Made by a program: the position numbers and the translations under genes. The notes under the pieces were generated by a model. The model had not been told where the DNA came from and searched no databases. It worked only from the letters and a program-made list of their open reading frames with translations. Positions 1 to 6,375 of a stretch of 6,375 nt of DNA are shown piece by piece; within the stretch, counting starts at the first letter, position 1; the number at the start of each line of letters is the position of its first letter. The DNA lies in assembly GCA_011620145.1 (NCBI GenBank), contig WOZT01000240.1, positions 1 to 6,375 on the forward strand, written 5' to 3'. The DNA comes from Gammaproteobacteria bacterium. Lineage in GTDB: Bacteria; Pseudomonadota; Gammaproteobacteria; UBA5335.

Positions 1-338
1 GCCGGCCGCTGACTGACCGACTCCTTGGTCGCGAAGATCACAAACACCGTCATGAAGGCAGTCAGGATAATGAGCGGCATGGACAAGCCATCCACTCCCA
101 GGGCGTAATCCGCGCCCAAGGTGGGAATCCACAGCGCCCGCTCCAGGAACTGCATCTGGGCACTGCCGACATTAAAGCCCGTCCATAGGCCCAGGCTGAG
201 CACGAAGGTCAGCAGGGAAACGCCCAGTGCCAGTCCACGGGCAGCCGAAAGCCTCCGATCACCCAACCAGAGGACCACCAGACCGCCAATAACAGGCGTC
301 CAGATCAAGAGGCTCAGCAGCGGTAGATCGGCAAACAT
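1..338 (-). CDS. nuoM: NADH-quinone oxidoreductase subunit M, N-terminal part (cut by window edge)
   Basis: NuoM is one of the three antiporter-like proton-pumping subunits of the complex I membrane arm, in the inner membrane between NuoN and NuoL. Only the first 112 residues are in the window; the family is usually about 490-510 residues, so the pump core (key Glu, Lys and His residues) lies beyond base 1. The visible part begins MFADLPLLSLLIWTPVIGG, with hydrophobic helices at about 5-25 and 36-55. It then has the family signature WIPTLGADYALGVDGLSMPL at about 70-89 and the start of a third helix. The ATG at 336-338 is preceded by a good ribosome binding site (AAAGGAA). It starts 37 bases after the nuoL stop, as expected for the L-M order. 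Identification rests on the signature and the operon position; no frameshift is seen in the visible part. Confidence 0.96.
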   Translation of the reverse strand, partial: MFADLPLLSLLIWTPVIGGLVVLWLGDRRLSAARGLALGVSLLTFVLSLGLWTGFNVGSAQMQFLERALWIPTLGADYALGVDGLSMPLIILTAFMTVFVIFATKESVSQRP

Positions 339-345
339 GCGGACG

Positions 346-352
346 TTCCTTT
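346..352 (-). promoter_or_regulatory. Ribosome binding site of nuoM
   Basis: On the minus strand this reads AAAGGAA, with 8 bases between GGA and the nuoM ATG. It is preceded by a further purine run (AAGGGG at about 353-358). It is in the short nuoL-nuoM gap and supports the ATG at 336-338 as the nuoM start. Confidence 0.75.
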
Positions 353-375
353 CCCCTTGCGACGGATCGCGGCAA

Positions 376-2391
376 TCAGCGAATAAACAGCATCCAGCCC
401 AACATGGCCGTCAAGCCGATGAGCATGGCAAAGGCATAGTGATACAGATAACCCGACTGCAGCGTGCGGCCCTTGGCTGCCCAGGCAACCACGCGCTGCG
501 CCGTCCCGTTGACCAGTCGGCCATCGATCAGGTCCACATCACCGCGCTGCCAGAAGTACCGCCCCAGGCCGCGCCCGAATGCGGCGAAACCCTGGATATA
601 CAGCGCGTCGAAGCCGTACTTGTGCAGCAGGATCCAGTTGACGACCCGGCCCAGGGCAAAACGGTGTGCGAAAAAGTCCGCCACCGCCGGATTGATGAGA
701 TAGACATAAGCGGCGCTCGCAACCCCCGCGAAGGCGAGATAAACAGCCGGCCCCTGGAAACCATGCAGCAGGAAAGCCCACGGCCCATGAAAATGCTCGG
801 CCATTTCGCCCAGTACATCATGCGCATGGGAGACCTGGATCACACCCCGGAAAAAGTCTCCGAACAGCATGGGCTCTATCGTGAAAGCCCCGATGATGAT
901 CGAAGGGATGGCCAGCAGAATGAGCGGCAATGTCACCACCCAGGGGGACTCATGGGGTTCGTGAACGCCATGATGGTCATGGGCGTCATGATCAGCGTGG
1001 GCCGCGTGGCTGTCGCCAGCCGCCTCCCGAAACCGCTCAGGGCCATGAAACACCAGAAAGATCAGCCGGAAGGTATAAAAAGCAGTAATGAACACGCCCG
1101 ACAGCACGGCGGCATGCGCAATGCCCGCCCCCGGCAGATGGGATTCGGCCACGGCCTCGATCAGGGCATCCTTGGAGAAGAATCCGGAGAAGCCCGGGAA
1201 ACCAATCAGCGCCAAGGCACCGATCAGGCAGGTGATGTAGGTGATCGGCAGATAGCGCCACAGTCCACCCATGCGACGCATGTCCTGCTCGTGGTGCATG
1301 GCAATGATGACCGAGCCGGCGGCGAGGAACAGCAAGGCCTTGAAAAAGGCATGTGTCATCAGATGGAACACGGCTGCGGAATACGCCGACACACCCAGGG
1401 CAACCGTCATGTAACCGAGCTGGGACAAGGTGGAATAAGCCACCACCCGCTTGATGTCGGTCTGCACGATGCCCAGCAGCCCCATGAAAAACGCCGTGGC
1501 GGAACCGATCAGCAAAATGGTATTCAGCGCAGTTTCCGACAGTTCATACAGCGGCGACATGCGCGCCACCATGAAAATGCCCGCTGTCACCATGGTGGCC
1601 GCATGGATCAGCGCGGAAATCGGCGTCGGGCCTTCCATGGAATCCGGCAGCCAGACATGCAGCGGCATCTGGGCCGATTTCCCCATGGCGCCCACGAAGA
1701 GCAGCAGGCAGATCACGGTCAACACCGACCAGGACGCCCCCGGCAGCACGCTCAGGGTTTGGCCCTGCAAAGTGGGCGCCGCAGCGAAGACCTCGCGGTA
1801 ATCGAGGCTCCCCGTGTACTGCAAAATGGCAGCAATTCCCAGAAGAAAACCAAAGTCACCCACCCGGTTGACCAGGAAGGCCTTCATGTTGGCAAACACG
1901 GCGCTCGGACGGGTGTACCAGAATCCGATCAACAGATAGGACACCAAGCCCACGGCTTCCCAGCCGAAGAACAATTGCAGGAAATTATTGGCCATCACCA
2001 GCATGAGCATGGCGAAGGTGAAGAGCGAGATATAGCTGAAGAAGCGCTGGTAGCCGTCATCCTCGTGCATGTAGCCGATGGTGTAGATATGCACCATCAG
2101 CGACACGAAGGTGACGACGCACATCATCAGCGCCGTCAGGTTGTCCACCAGGAAACCCACTTCCAGGCGCAGTCCGTCCACCACGCCCCAGGTGTACAGC
2201 GTTGCATTGAAAGGCGCCGCGCCATCCAGCGCATGAACCTTGAGCACCCACAGCGACAGCAAGAAGGCGCCACCCACTCCGGCGATGGTCAGGGTGTGCG
2301 CGCCTGTCCGGCCGACCTGCCGGCCAAACAAGCCCACGATGACCGCTGCCACCAGCGGGGCCAGCACAATCGTCAGATAAATGCCCTGCAT
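376..2391 (-). CDS. nuoL: NADH-quinone oxidoreductase subunit L (671 aa)
   Basis: NuoL is the distal antiporter-like proton pump of complex I, in the inner membrane; its long lateral helix runs along the arm. The protein is complete and strongly hydrophobic. Conserved family elements are FFGWEAVGLVSYLLIGFWY (about 142-159, key Glu145), NRVGDFGF (Asp179), GKSAQMPLHVWLPDSMEGPT (237-256, Lys238), SALIHAATMVTAG (His263), FHLMTHAFFKALLF (His343, His347, Lys351) and GFFSKD (Lys407, Asp408). By family alignment from memory these match E. coli Glu144, Lys229, His254, Lys342 and Lys399. The C-terminal amphipathic stretch (about 565-645, DVDLIDGRLVNGTA) fits the lateral helix, followed by a last membrane helix. 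At 671 residues it is longer than the roughly 613-residue E. coli protein, partly through a His-rich loop at 462-480. The ATG gives the expected N-terminus MQGIYLTIVLAPL and lies 6 bases after the nuoK stop. No truncation or frameshift is seen. Confidence 0.98.
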   Translation of the reverse strand: MQGIYLTIVLAPLVAAVIVGLFGRQVGRTGAHTLTIAGVGGAFLLSLWVLKVHALDGAAPFNATLYTWGVVDGLRLEVGFLVDNLTALMMCVVTFVSLMVHIYTIGYMHEDDGYQRFFSYISLFTFAMLMLVMANNFLQLFFGWEAVGLVSYLLIGFWYTRPSAVFANMKAFLVNRVGDFGFLLGIAAILQYTGSLDYREVFAAAPTLQGQTLSVLPGASWSVLTVICLLLFVGAMGKSAQMPLHVWLPDSMEGPTPISALIHAATMVTAGIFMVARMSPLYELSETALNTILLIGSATAFFMGLLGIVQTDIKRVVAYSTLSQLGYMTVALGVSAYSAAVFHLMTHAFFKALLFLAAGSVIIAMHHEQDMRRMGGLWRYLPITYITCLIGALALIGFPGFSGFFSKDALIEAVAESHLPGAGIAHAAVLSGVFITAFYTFRLIFLVFHGPERFREAAGDSHAAHADHDAHDHHGVHEPHESPWVVTLPLILLAIPSIIIGAFTIEPMLFGDFFRGVIQVSHAHDVLGEMAEHFHGPWAFLLHGFQGPAVYLAFAGVASAAYVYLINPAVADFFAHRFALGRVVNWILLHKYGFDALYIQGFAAFGRGLGRYFWQRGDVDLIDGRLVNGTAQRVVAWAAKGRTLQSGYLYHYAFAMLIGLTAMLGWMLFIR

Positions 2392-2397
2392 GCTCGA

Positions 2398-2703
2398 TCA
2401 ACCCTTCATGACGTCGAGATCCTCGACGTTGATGCTGCCTTTGCCGCGGAACAGAATCACCAGGATCGCGAGACCAATGGCGGCCTCTGCGGCGGCGACG
2501 GTGAGGATAAAGAAGACAAACACCTGTCCTGCCAGATCCCCGCTGAAACGGGAAAAGGCAACGAAATTCATGTTCACGGCCAACAACATCAATTCGATGC
2601 ACATCAACAGCAGAATGACATTCTTGCGGTTGATGAAAATGCCCGCCACGCTGAGCACGAACAGCACGCCACTGAGCATCAGGTAATGCGACAAGGTAAT
2701 CAT
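2398..2703 (-). CDS. nuoK: NADH-quinone oxidoreductase subunit K (101 aa)
   Basis: NuoK (homologue of mitochondrial ND4L) is a three-helix inner-membrane subunit between NuoJ and the NuoN/M/L pumps, and part of the charged axis that carries protonation changes along the arm. The length of 101 residues is normal for the family. Three membrane helices are visible at about 4-24, 29-50 and 59-85. The two membrane glutamates essential in E. coli (Glu36 and Glu72) are present as Glu37 in [10 protein letters not shown] and Glu73 in [13 protein letters not shown]. The N-terminal [11 protein letters not shown] and [10 protein letters not shown] segments are also typical. The ATG at 2701-2703 follows a strong GAGGGG ribosome binding site. 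The gene sits 36 bases after nuoJ and 6 bases before nuoL, consistent with co-translation. Confidence 0.98.
   Translation of the reverse strand: MITLSHYLMLSGVLFVLSVAGIFINRKNVILLLMCIELMLLAVNMNFVAFSRFSGDLAGQVFVFFILTVAAAEAAIGLAILVILFRGKGSINVEDLDVMKG
2402..2406 (-). promoter_or_regulatory. Ribosome binding site of nuoL inside the end of nuoK
   Basis: On the minus strand this reads AAGGG and forms the last Lys and part of the last Gly codon of nuoK, with 10 bases to the nuoL ATG. The site lies inside the upstream coding sequence, so ribosomes finishing nuoK pass over it. Coupled translation of nuoL is therefore plausible but inferred. Confidence 0.6.
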
Positions 2704-2708
2704 TTCAT

Positions 2709-2714
2709 CCCCTC
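2709..2714 (-). promoter_or_regulatory. Ribosome binding site of nuoK
   Basis: The minus strand reads GAGGGG, with 5 bases between the last G and the nuoK ATG. An overlapping upstream ATG (2706-2708) is out of frame and meets a TGA after two codons, so it is not the start. Confidence 0.7.
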
Positions 2715-2739
2715 TGAATCGCGTCTCATGGCGCTTGCC

Positions 2740-3336
2740 TTAATCCCGGGTCTCGCTCGGCATTTTAAGAATCCGCAGCCGATCTTCCGGTCGCACCTTG
2801 GCCTGTAACCCCGGATTCTGCACCAGGCGACCGGGCCGCCGCCGCAGGGTCAAGGCAATGGCCGCCACAATGGCCAGCAGCAGGATGACGGAAGCGATCT
2901 CGAAGGGATAGACATACTGGGTGTACATCACCTCGCCCAGCGCGCGGATATTGCTCCCGCCTTCCGGCAAGGGAACCGGACCGCCCTTCCCGGAAAATCC
3001 GCTCCCGCCCAAAACCACGGAAAGCTCAAGCACGATCAGCAGCACGACCCCCATACCTAAAGGCAGGGAGCGATTGAATCCCTCCCGCAAGGCGGCCAGA
3101 TCCACATCAATCATCATCACCACGAACAGGAACAACACCATCACAGCGCCCACATAGACCAGCACCAGCACGATGGCGAGGAATTCCGCCTCGATCAGCA
3201 GCCACAGGGCGGCACTGGTAAAAAATGCCAGGACCAGAAACAGCACCGAATGCACGGGATTGCGGGCCGTAATCACGGCCAGCGCGGCGCCGATCAGCAC
3301 GGCTGAAAACGCATAAAACAACACAAGTTGAAACAT
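2740..3336 (-). CDS. nuoJ: NADH-quinone oxidoreductase subunit J (198 aa)
   Basis: NuoJ (homologue of mitochondrial ND6) is an inner-membrane subunit packed between NuoH and NuoK. Its third helix bends at a pi-bulge during turnover and helps couple quinone chemistry to pumping. Five hydrophobic helices are visible at about 3-22, 28-48, 53-76, 92-110 and 145-165. The most diagnostic stretch is EAEFLAIVLVLVYVGAVMVL (49-68), with Tyr61 and Gly63 in the bulge region, preceded by ARNPVHSVLFLVLAFF. A Gly/Pro-rich loop lies at about 111-128. The basic C-terminal tail (RLRILKMPSE region) resembles that of beta/gammaproteobacterial NuoJ. The length of 198 residues is in the normal range. The ATG at 3334-3336 gives the usual N-terminus (MFQLVLFYAFSAVL). 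Only a moderate ribosome binding site (GGCGGA) is visible 10 bases ahead of it. The gene follows nuoI by 41 bases. Confidence 0.97.
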   Translation of the reverse strand: MFQLVLFYAFSAVLIGAALAVITARNPVHSVLFLVLAFFTSAALWLLIEAEFLAIVLVLVYVGAVMVLFLFVVMMIDVDLAALREGFNRSLPLGMGVVLLIVLELSVVLGGSGFSGKGGPVPLPEGGSNIRALGEVMYTQYVYPFEIASVILLLAIVAAIALTLRRRPGRLVQNPGLQAKVRPEDRLRILKMPSETRD

Positions 3337-3377
3337 CGGATTCGGCTCCGCCTGGTCCTTGCTGGATAGTTCTTGGA

Positions 3378-3878
3378 TCAGCGATACGGGGCGTCCATCG
3401 CCCGGTCACGGGCAATCGATTCCTCGTATTTGTCCCCGATGGCGAGCAGTTTGTCCTTGGTCATGATGTTCTCGCCGCGCTGCTCGAAGTGATATTCATA
3501 GACGCGGGTTTCGACGATCGAGTCCACCGGACAGGCTTCCTCGCAAAAACCGCAATAAATACATTTGAACAAATCAATGTCATAGCGCGTCGTGCGCCGC
3601 GTGCCGTCGGCACGCATTTCCGATTCAATGGTGATGGCCAGCGCCGGGCAAACGGCCTCGCAGAGTTTGCAGGCAATGCAGCGTTCCTCTCCGTTGGCGT
3701 AGCGGCGCAGCGCATGCAAACCCCGAAAGCGCGGACTCTGCGGCGTCTTTTCTTCCGGATAGAGCACCGTGATCTTGGGAGTGAACAGCTCGCGAGCCGT
3801 CACGGACAAACCCACCAGCAATTCCCAGAGCAGGAACGTCCGGAAGAAATCACCCATCTGTCGCGTCATTGCGGCCAT
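3378..3878 (-). CDS. nuoI: NADH-quinone oxidoreductase subunit I, 2x[4Fe-4S] ferredoxin-like (166 aa)
   Basis: NuoI is the ferredoxin-like peripheral subunit (homologue of TYKY/NDUFS8) that holds clusters N6a and N6b and passes electrons from NuoG to NuoB close to the membrane. Two CxxCxxCxxxC motifs are complete: [12 protein letters not shown] (Cys67, 70, 73, 77) and [12 protein letters not shown] (Cys106, 109, 112, 116). An amphipathic N-terminal helix (about 9-33) lies on the membrane in known structures. The family signature [20 protein letters not shown] occupies 41-60. I chose the ATG at 3876-3878 because an AGGGGA site lies 7 bases upstream in the 19-base gap after nuoH. A second ATG three codons in (3867-3869) gives 163 residues, equally normal for the family, but lacks a visible ribosome binding site. 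A longer TTG start would overlap nuoH and is unlikely. Confidence 0.98.
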   Translation of the reverse strand: MAAMTRQMGDFFRTFLLWELLVGLSVTARELFTPKITVLYPEEKTPQSPRFRGLHALRRYANGEERCIACKLCEAVCPALAITIESEMRADGTRRTTRYDIDLFKCIYCGFCEEACPVDSIVETRVYEYHFEQRGENIMTKDKLLAIGDKYEESIARDRAMDAPYR

Positions 3879-3880
3879 GT

Positions 3881-3890
3881 CTTTTCCCCT
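3881..3890 (-). promoter_or_regulatory. Ribosome binding site that decides the nuoI start
   Basis: On the minus strand this reads AGGGGAAAAG, with 7 bases between AGGGG and the ATG at 3876-3878. It is the only good purine-rich site in the nuoH-nuoI gap. Its spacing favours this ATG over the downstream ATG at 3867-3869 and over the TTG at 3912-3914. Confidence 0.7.
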
Positions 3891-3897
3891 GCCAGCC

Positions 3898-4956
3898 TCA
3901 GAACCAGGGCCCAAAACCGGTGTGGACGAACACGCCCACCACAGCCAACCACACGATGGTTACCGGAATGAATACTTTCCAGCCCAACCGCATGATCTGG
4001 TCATAGCGGTAGCGCGGGAAGGTCGCCCGGAACCAGAGAAAACAAAACAGGAAAAATGCGGCTTTCAGGGCCAGCCAATGAAAGCCGTTCTGACCCAGCA
4101 GCGGAATCTGTTCCAACACCGGGACATGCTCGAAAGGCGAAAGCCAGCCCCCTAGAAACAGGGTCGCGATGAGGGTGGAAATCAGGGTCATGTTGGCGTA
4201 TTCCGCCAAGAAGAACAGCGCAAACCCCATGCCGCCATATTCCACATGAAAACCCGCCACGATTTCCGATTCCCCTTCCACCACATCGAATGGCAGACGA
4301 TTGGTTTCGGCCACTCCGGAGATCCAGTACACCATGAACAGCGGGAACAGCGGGATGAAATACCAGTGCCAGAAACCGCCCTGCTGCGCCAGAACAATAT
4401 CGTTCAGTTTCAGGCTGTTGGCCGCCATCAGCACCCCAATCAACGCAAATCCCATGGCCAGTTCGTAGGACACCATTTGGGCTGCCGCTCGCATGGCGCC
4501 GAGAAAGGCATACTTGGAGTTGCTCGCCCAGCCGGCCAGGATAATGCCGTAGACGCCGAAAGACGTCAGCGCCAGGACAAACAGCAATCCAGCATCGACA
4601 TCGGCCAGCAACATGCCATCGGCAAATGGCACCACCGCCCAGGCCACCAAAGCCGGCAGGAAAGACAGGACGGGAGCCAGCACGAACAACACCTTGTTCG
4701 CCCGGGCCGGAATGACGATTTCCTTGAAGGCGAGCTTGGCGGCATCGGCAATCGGCTGCAACAGGCCGGCGTAGCCCACACGGCTTGGCCCGATGCGCGA
4801 CTGCATGTAGCCGATCACCTTGCGCTCGGCATAGGTGAGATACGCCACAACCCCCAGCAGCGGCAGAATAATCGCCATGATCTTGAGGACGATCCACACA
4901 CTCGTCCGCAACGCTTCAGGGATCTGCGACCAGATCGCGATAGCCTGTTCCAGCAT
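3898..4956 (-). CDS. nuoH: NADH-quinone oxidoreductase subunit H (352 aa)
   Basis: NuoH (homologue of mitochondrial ND1) is the inner-membrane subunit that joins the two arms of complex I and forms most of the ubiquinone entry channel. It also holds the first charged residues of the proton path. Family signatures appear in order: [19 protein letters not shown] (43-61), [11 protein letters not shown] (78-88), [20 protein letters not shown] (141-160) with the following [25 protein letters not shown] (214-233), [13 protein letters not shown] (244-256) and [20 protein letters not shown] (307-326). The acidic residues in [17 protein letters not shown] line the quinone cavity region in known structures. 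About eight membrane helices are visible. The length of 352 is normal. The ATG at 4954-4956 gives MLEQAIAIW and follows nuoG by 25 bases. The ribosome binding site is weak (GCGAG), but no better in-frame start exists between it and a GTG deep inside nuoG. Confidence 0.98.
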   Translation of the reverse strand: MLEQAIAIWSQIPEALRTSVWIVLKIMAIILPLLGVVAYLTYAERKVIGYMQSRIGPSRVGYAGLLQPIADAAKLAFKEIVIPARANKVLFVLAPVLSFLPALVAWAVVPFADGMLLADVDAGLLFVLALTSFGVYGIILAGWASNSKYAFLGAMRAAAQMVSYELAMGFALIGVLMAANSLKLNDIVLAQQGGFWHWYFIPLFPLFMVYWISGVAETNRLPFDVVEGESEIVAGFHVEYGGMGFALFFLAEYANMTLISTLIATLFLGGWLSPFEHVPVLEQIPLLGQNGFHWLALKAAFFLFCFLWFRATFPRYRYDQIMRLGWKVFIPVTIVWLAVVGVFVHTGFGPWF

Positions 4957-4981
4957 GATGAACTCGCTTGTCGAAAACGAT

Positions 4982-6375
4982 TCAGTTGGCCGCGGCCGGC
5001 ATGATTTCCAGGGCGCCGAACCGGGCCCCACCCACGGGCAGATCCAGCAGCCCCGCCGGGAACCAGACGCATCCCGGCGCCAGCGTTGCGTCCGCTGTCC
5101 AGGACGCCACCACGCGGGCTCCCGCCTGGTTCACCTGGACGGGCTCGCCAGCTTTGAGGCCCGCACGCGCGGCATCCGTCGGATGAATGCGCAACTGCCG
5201 CGCCCGGCTGCCTTCCGGGGAGTCCTGCAAGGATGGCGCCCGACGCACCAGGGCATCCGTCCCATACAAAGCCAGTGGGCCAAGACGTTGCAGCGCAGGC
5301 AGCATCGGCCGTTCCCAGCTTCCCTGCCGATGCCACTGTCCGGGAGTCGCCTGCACCGGACCGATGGCCAGACGCGCGGCCTCGGTCACCTCGCTGCAAT
5401 CGGCATAATCGAATCCGGCGACGCCCAGGCTGTTACCCAGGACCCGCAATACCTTCCAGCCCGGCCGAGCTTCGCCGATCGGCTCGGCGCAGCCTGCAAA
5501 GGACAGCCACTGGCCATCCCGACTGATCAGGCTGCCGGCCGTTTCGCTGAAGGTCCCGATGGGCAGCAACACATGAGCCGTGGCCTTGAGTGTTTCCGTC
5601 AGGTAGGGCGTCAGCGCCACCCCAAAGGCTGCGCCAGAGAGTGCTGCAACGGCGGCGGCGGGATTGGCGGCTTCCCGTTCCGGCTCGGCGCCCAGCAGCA
5701 GGAACCCCTGCAACTTGCCACTCAGCATCTCGCTCGCCGAGCGCCCCGGAGCCATCAGGGGGGTCCCGCCCATGCCGCGGTGCGGGACGATACCACACAA
5801 CCAGGCGCCTGCGGTGTTGCCCCCGACCGGAAGCGTGCCCAGCGCCGAGCCGGTCGCCTCGGCCACGAAGGCAGCAAGCGCCAGCAGGGTCCCGGCGCCC
5901 GCCTGATCCAGGGCCAGCTGACCCACGAGCAAGCCGGTTTGCGCGCCGCGCATCAAATCCTCGGCGATTTGCACATGGGCCTGTTGCGGCTCAACGCCCT
6001 GCACGGCAGCGCCCAGTGCCGCAGGGATCGCGTTGCCGCTGAGTTCGGACACCGCCAAGGCCACCGCCGCCAGCTCTTCCGCCAGGTCCTTGGCCAGCTG
6101 GCCGACCTGGACCGGAAAGCGGAAATCTCCATCCAGCGGATTGATGACACTCAACCGAGCGCCCCGCAGGCCTGCCTTGCGCAGTCGCAGGTGCAACAGC
6201 GGAATCTCCCGGCGCAGGTCGCTGCCGATGATCAGTGCCGCGTCCACCCGTTCCCAGGCGGAAATCGACATCCCGAGATCAGGGAACAGGCCTGCCCCGT
6301 CCTGGACAGCGACATCGGCTGCGCCCAAGCGATGATCCAGGTTGGGGCAACCCAGATGCTCCGCCAGACGGCGCA
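4982..6375 (-). CDS. nuoG: NADH-quinone oxidoreductase subunit G, C-terminal part (cut by window edge)
   Basis: NuoG is the largest peripheral-arm subunit (homologue of mitochondrial 75 kDa/NDUFS1). It relays electrons from the NADH module to NuoI. Its N-terminal half binds several Fe-S clusters, and its C-terminal half is a molybdopterin-oxidoreductase-like fold that has lost the cofactor. Only the last 463 residues are visible; the reading frame stays open to the window edge, so the ferredoxin-like Fe-S domains lie outside. The visible start contains the NuoG pattern [10 protein letters not shown], then [20 protein letters not shown] and [10 protein letters not shown], typical of this fold. 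The tail [20 protein letters not shown] and the following WFPAG region match the molybdopterin-dinucleotide-binding-like domain at the C-terminus. The middle is Ala/Leu/Gly-rich and poorly conserved in this family. It ends 25 bases before nuoH, in standard operon order. A TTG at 6326-6328 is an internal Leu codon, not the start. Confidence 0.96.
   Translation of the reverse strand, partial: RRLAEHLGCPNLDHRLGAADVAVQDGAGLFPDLGMSISAWERVDAALIIGSDLRREIPLLHLRLRKAGLRGARLSVINPLDGDFRFPVQVGQLAKDLAEELAAVALAVSELSGNAIPAALGAAVQGVEPQQAHVQIAEDLMRGAQTGLLVGQLALDQAGAGTLLALAAFVAEATGSALGTLPVGGNTAGAWLCGIVPHRGMGGTPLMAPGRSASEMLSGKLQGFLLLGAEPEREAANPAAAVAALSGAAFGVALTPYLTETLKATAHVLLPIGTFSETAGSLISRDGQWLSFAGCAEPIGEARPGWKVLRVLGNSLGVAGFDYADCSEVTEAARLAIGPVQATPGQWHRQGSWERPMLPALQRLGPLALYGTDALVRRAPSLQDSPEGSRARQLRIHPTDAARAGLKAGEPVQVNQAGARVVASWTADATLAPGCVWFPAGLLDLPVGGARFGALEIMPAAAN

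Noticed and set aside
121..2808. Plus-strand open frame of 895 codons as a possible gene
   Set aside because: It runs antisense to nuoM, nuoL, nuoK and nuoJ and crosses their boundaries. It is codon-aligned with nuoJ-K-L, so its openness follows from their codon use. The product is low-complexity His/Gln/Arg-rich with no recognisable domain, while the minus strand encodes clear complex I subunits.
3337..3377. The nuoI-nuoJ gap as a possible internal promoter or hairpin
   Set aside because: Only 41 bases with no convincing -10/-35 pair and no inverted repeat with a T-run; read as an ordinary spacer with the nuoJ ribosome binding region.
3879..3914. Longer nuoI start at a TTG (3912-3914)
   Set aside because: It would overlap the end of nuoH by 17 bases and add 12 residues not typical of NuoI, while the ATG at 3876-3878 has a well-placed AGGGG site.
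4246..5004. Plus-strand open frame of 252 codons opposite nuoH
   Set aside because: It is also codon-aligned antisense to a conserved gene, with the same His/Gln/Arg-rich shadow composition and no recognisable domain.
4957..5031. Longer nuoH start at a GTG (5029-5031)
   Set aside because: It would overlap the nuoG coding end by about 50 bases and add a 25-residue hydrophilic leader, while MLEQAIAIW is a typical NuoH beginning.
5590..6042. Plus-strand open frame of 150 codons opposite nuoG
   Set aside because: It is an Arg/Pro/Ala/Ser-rich shadow of the GC-rich nuoG sequence, with no recognisable family.

Overview
The window is an internal slice of a bacterial nuo operon encoding the proton-pumping NADH:quinone oxidoreductase (respiratory complex I). 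All genes lie on the minus strand. In transcription order, from high to low coordinates, they are nuoG (3' part only), nuoH, nuoI, nuoJ, nuoK, nuoL and nuoM (5' part only). This is the canonical proteobacterial order, with no inserted cargo gene. Intergenic gaps are 6 to 41 bases, so one transcript is expected. No promoter or terminator is visible, as expected for the middle of a long operon.

The genes are moderately GC-rich. NuoI carries the proteobacterial-type core ([20 protein letters not shown], two CxxCxxCxxxC motifs), and the NuoG, NuoH and NuoL sequences read like those of beta/gammaproteobacteria or the Acidithiobacillia. I cannot place it to genus; this is from recalled family patterns, not a search.

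Layout: 4982-6375 is the C-terminal 463 residues of NuoG, the large peripheral-arm subunit. 3898-4956 is NuoH, the membrane subunit forming most of the quinone-site entry. 3378-3878 is NuoI, carrying the two [4Fe-4S] clusters (N6a/N6b) that pass electrons towards the last cluster before quinone. 2740-3336 (NuoJ) and 2398-2703 (NuoK) are small membrane subunits linking the quinone module to the pumps. 376-2391 is NuoL, the distal antiporter-like pump with the lateral helix. 1-338 is the start of NuoM, the middle antiporter-like pump. Together they move electrons from the NADH arm through NuoG and NuoI to quinone at the NuoH interface, and couple this to proton movement through NuoH/J/K, NuoM and NuoL. 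Key charged residues expected in the complete membrane subunits (NuoH, NuoK, NuoL) are present.

I do not see a previously undescribed system here. The region is conserved housekeeping sequence. The points worth a second look are minor: a histidine-rich loop in NuoL, nuoJ-K-L sharing one reading frame separated only by single stop codons, a very long antisense open frame explained by codon use, and a weak ribosome binding site before nuoH.
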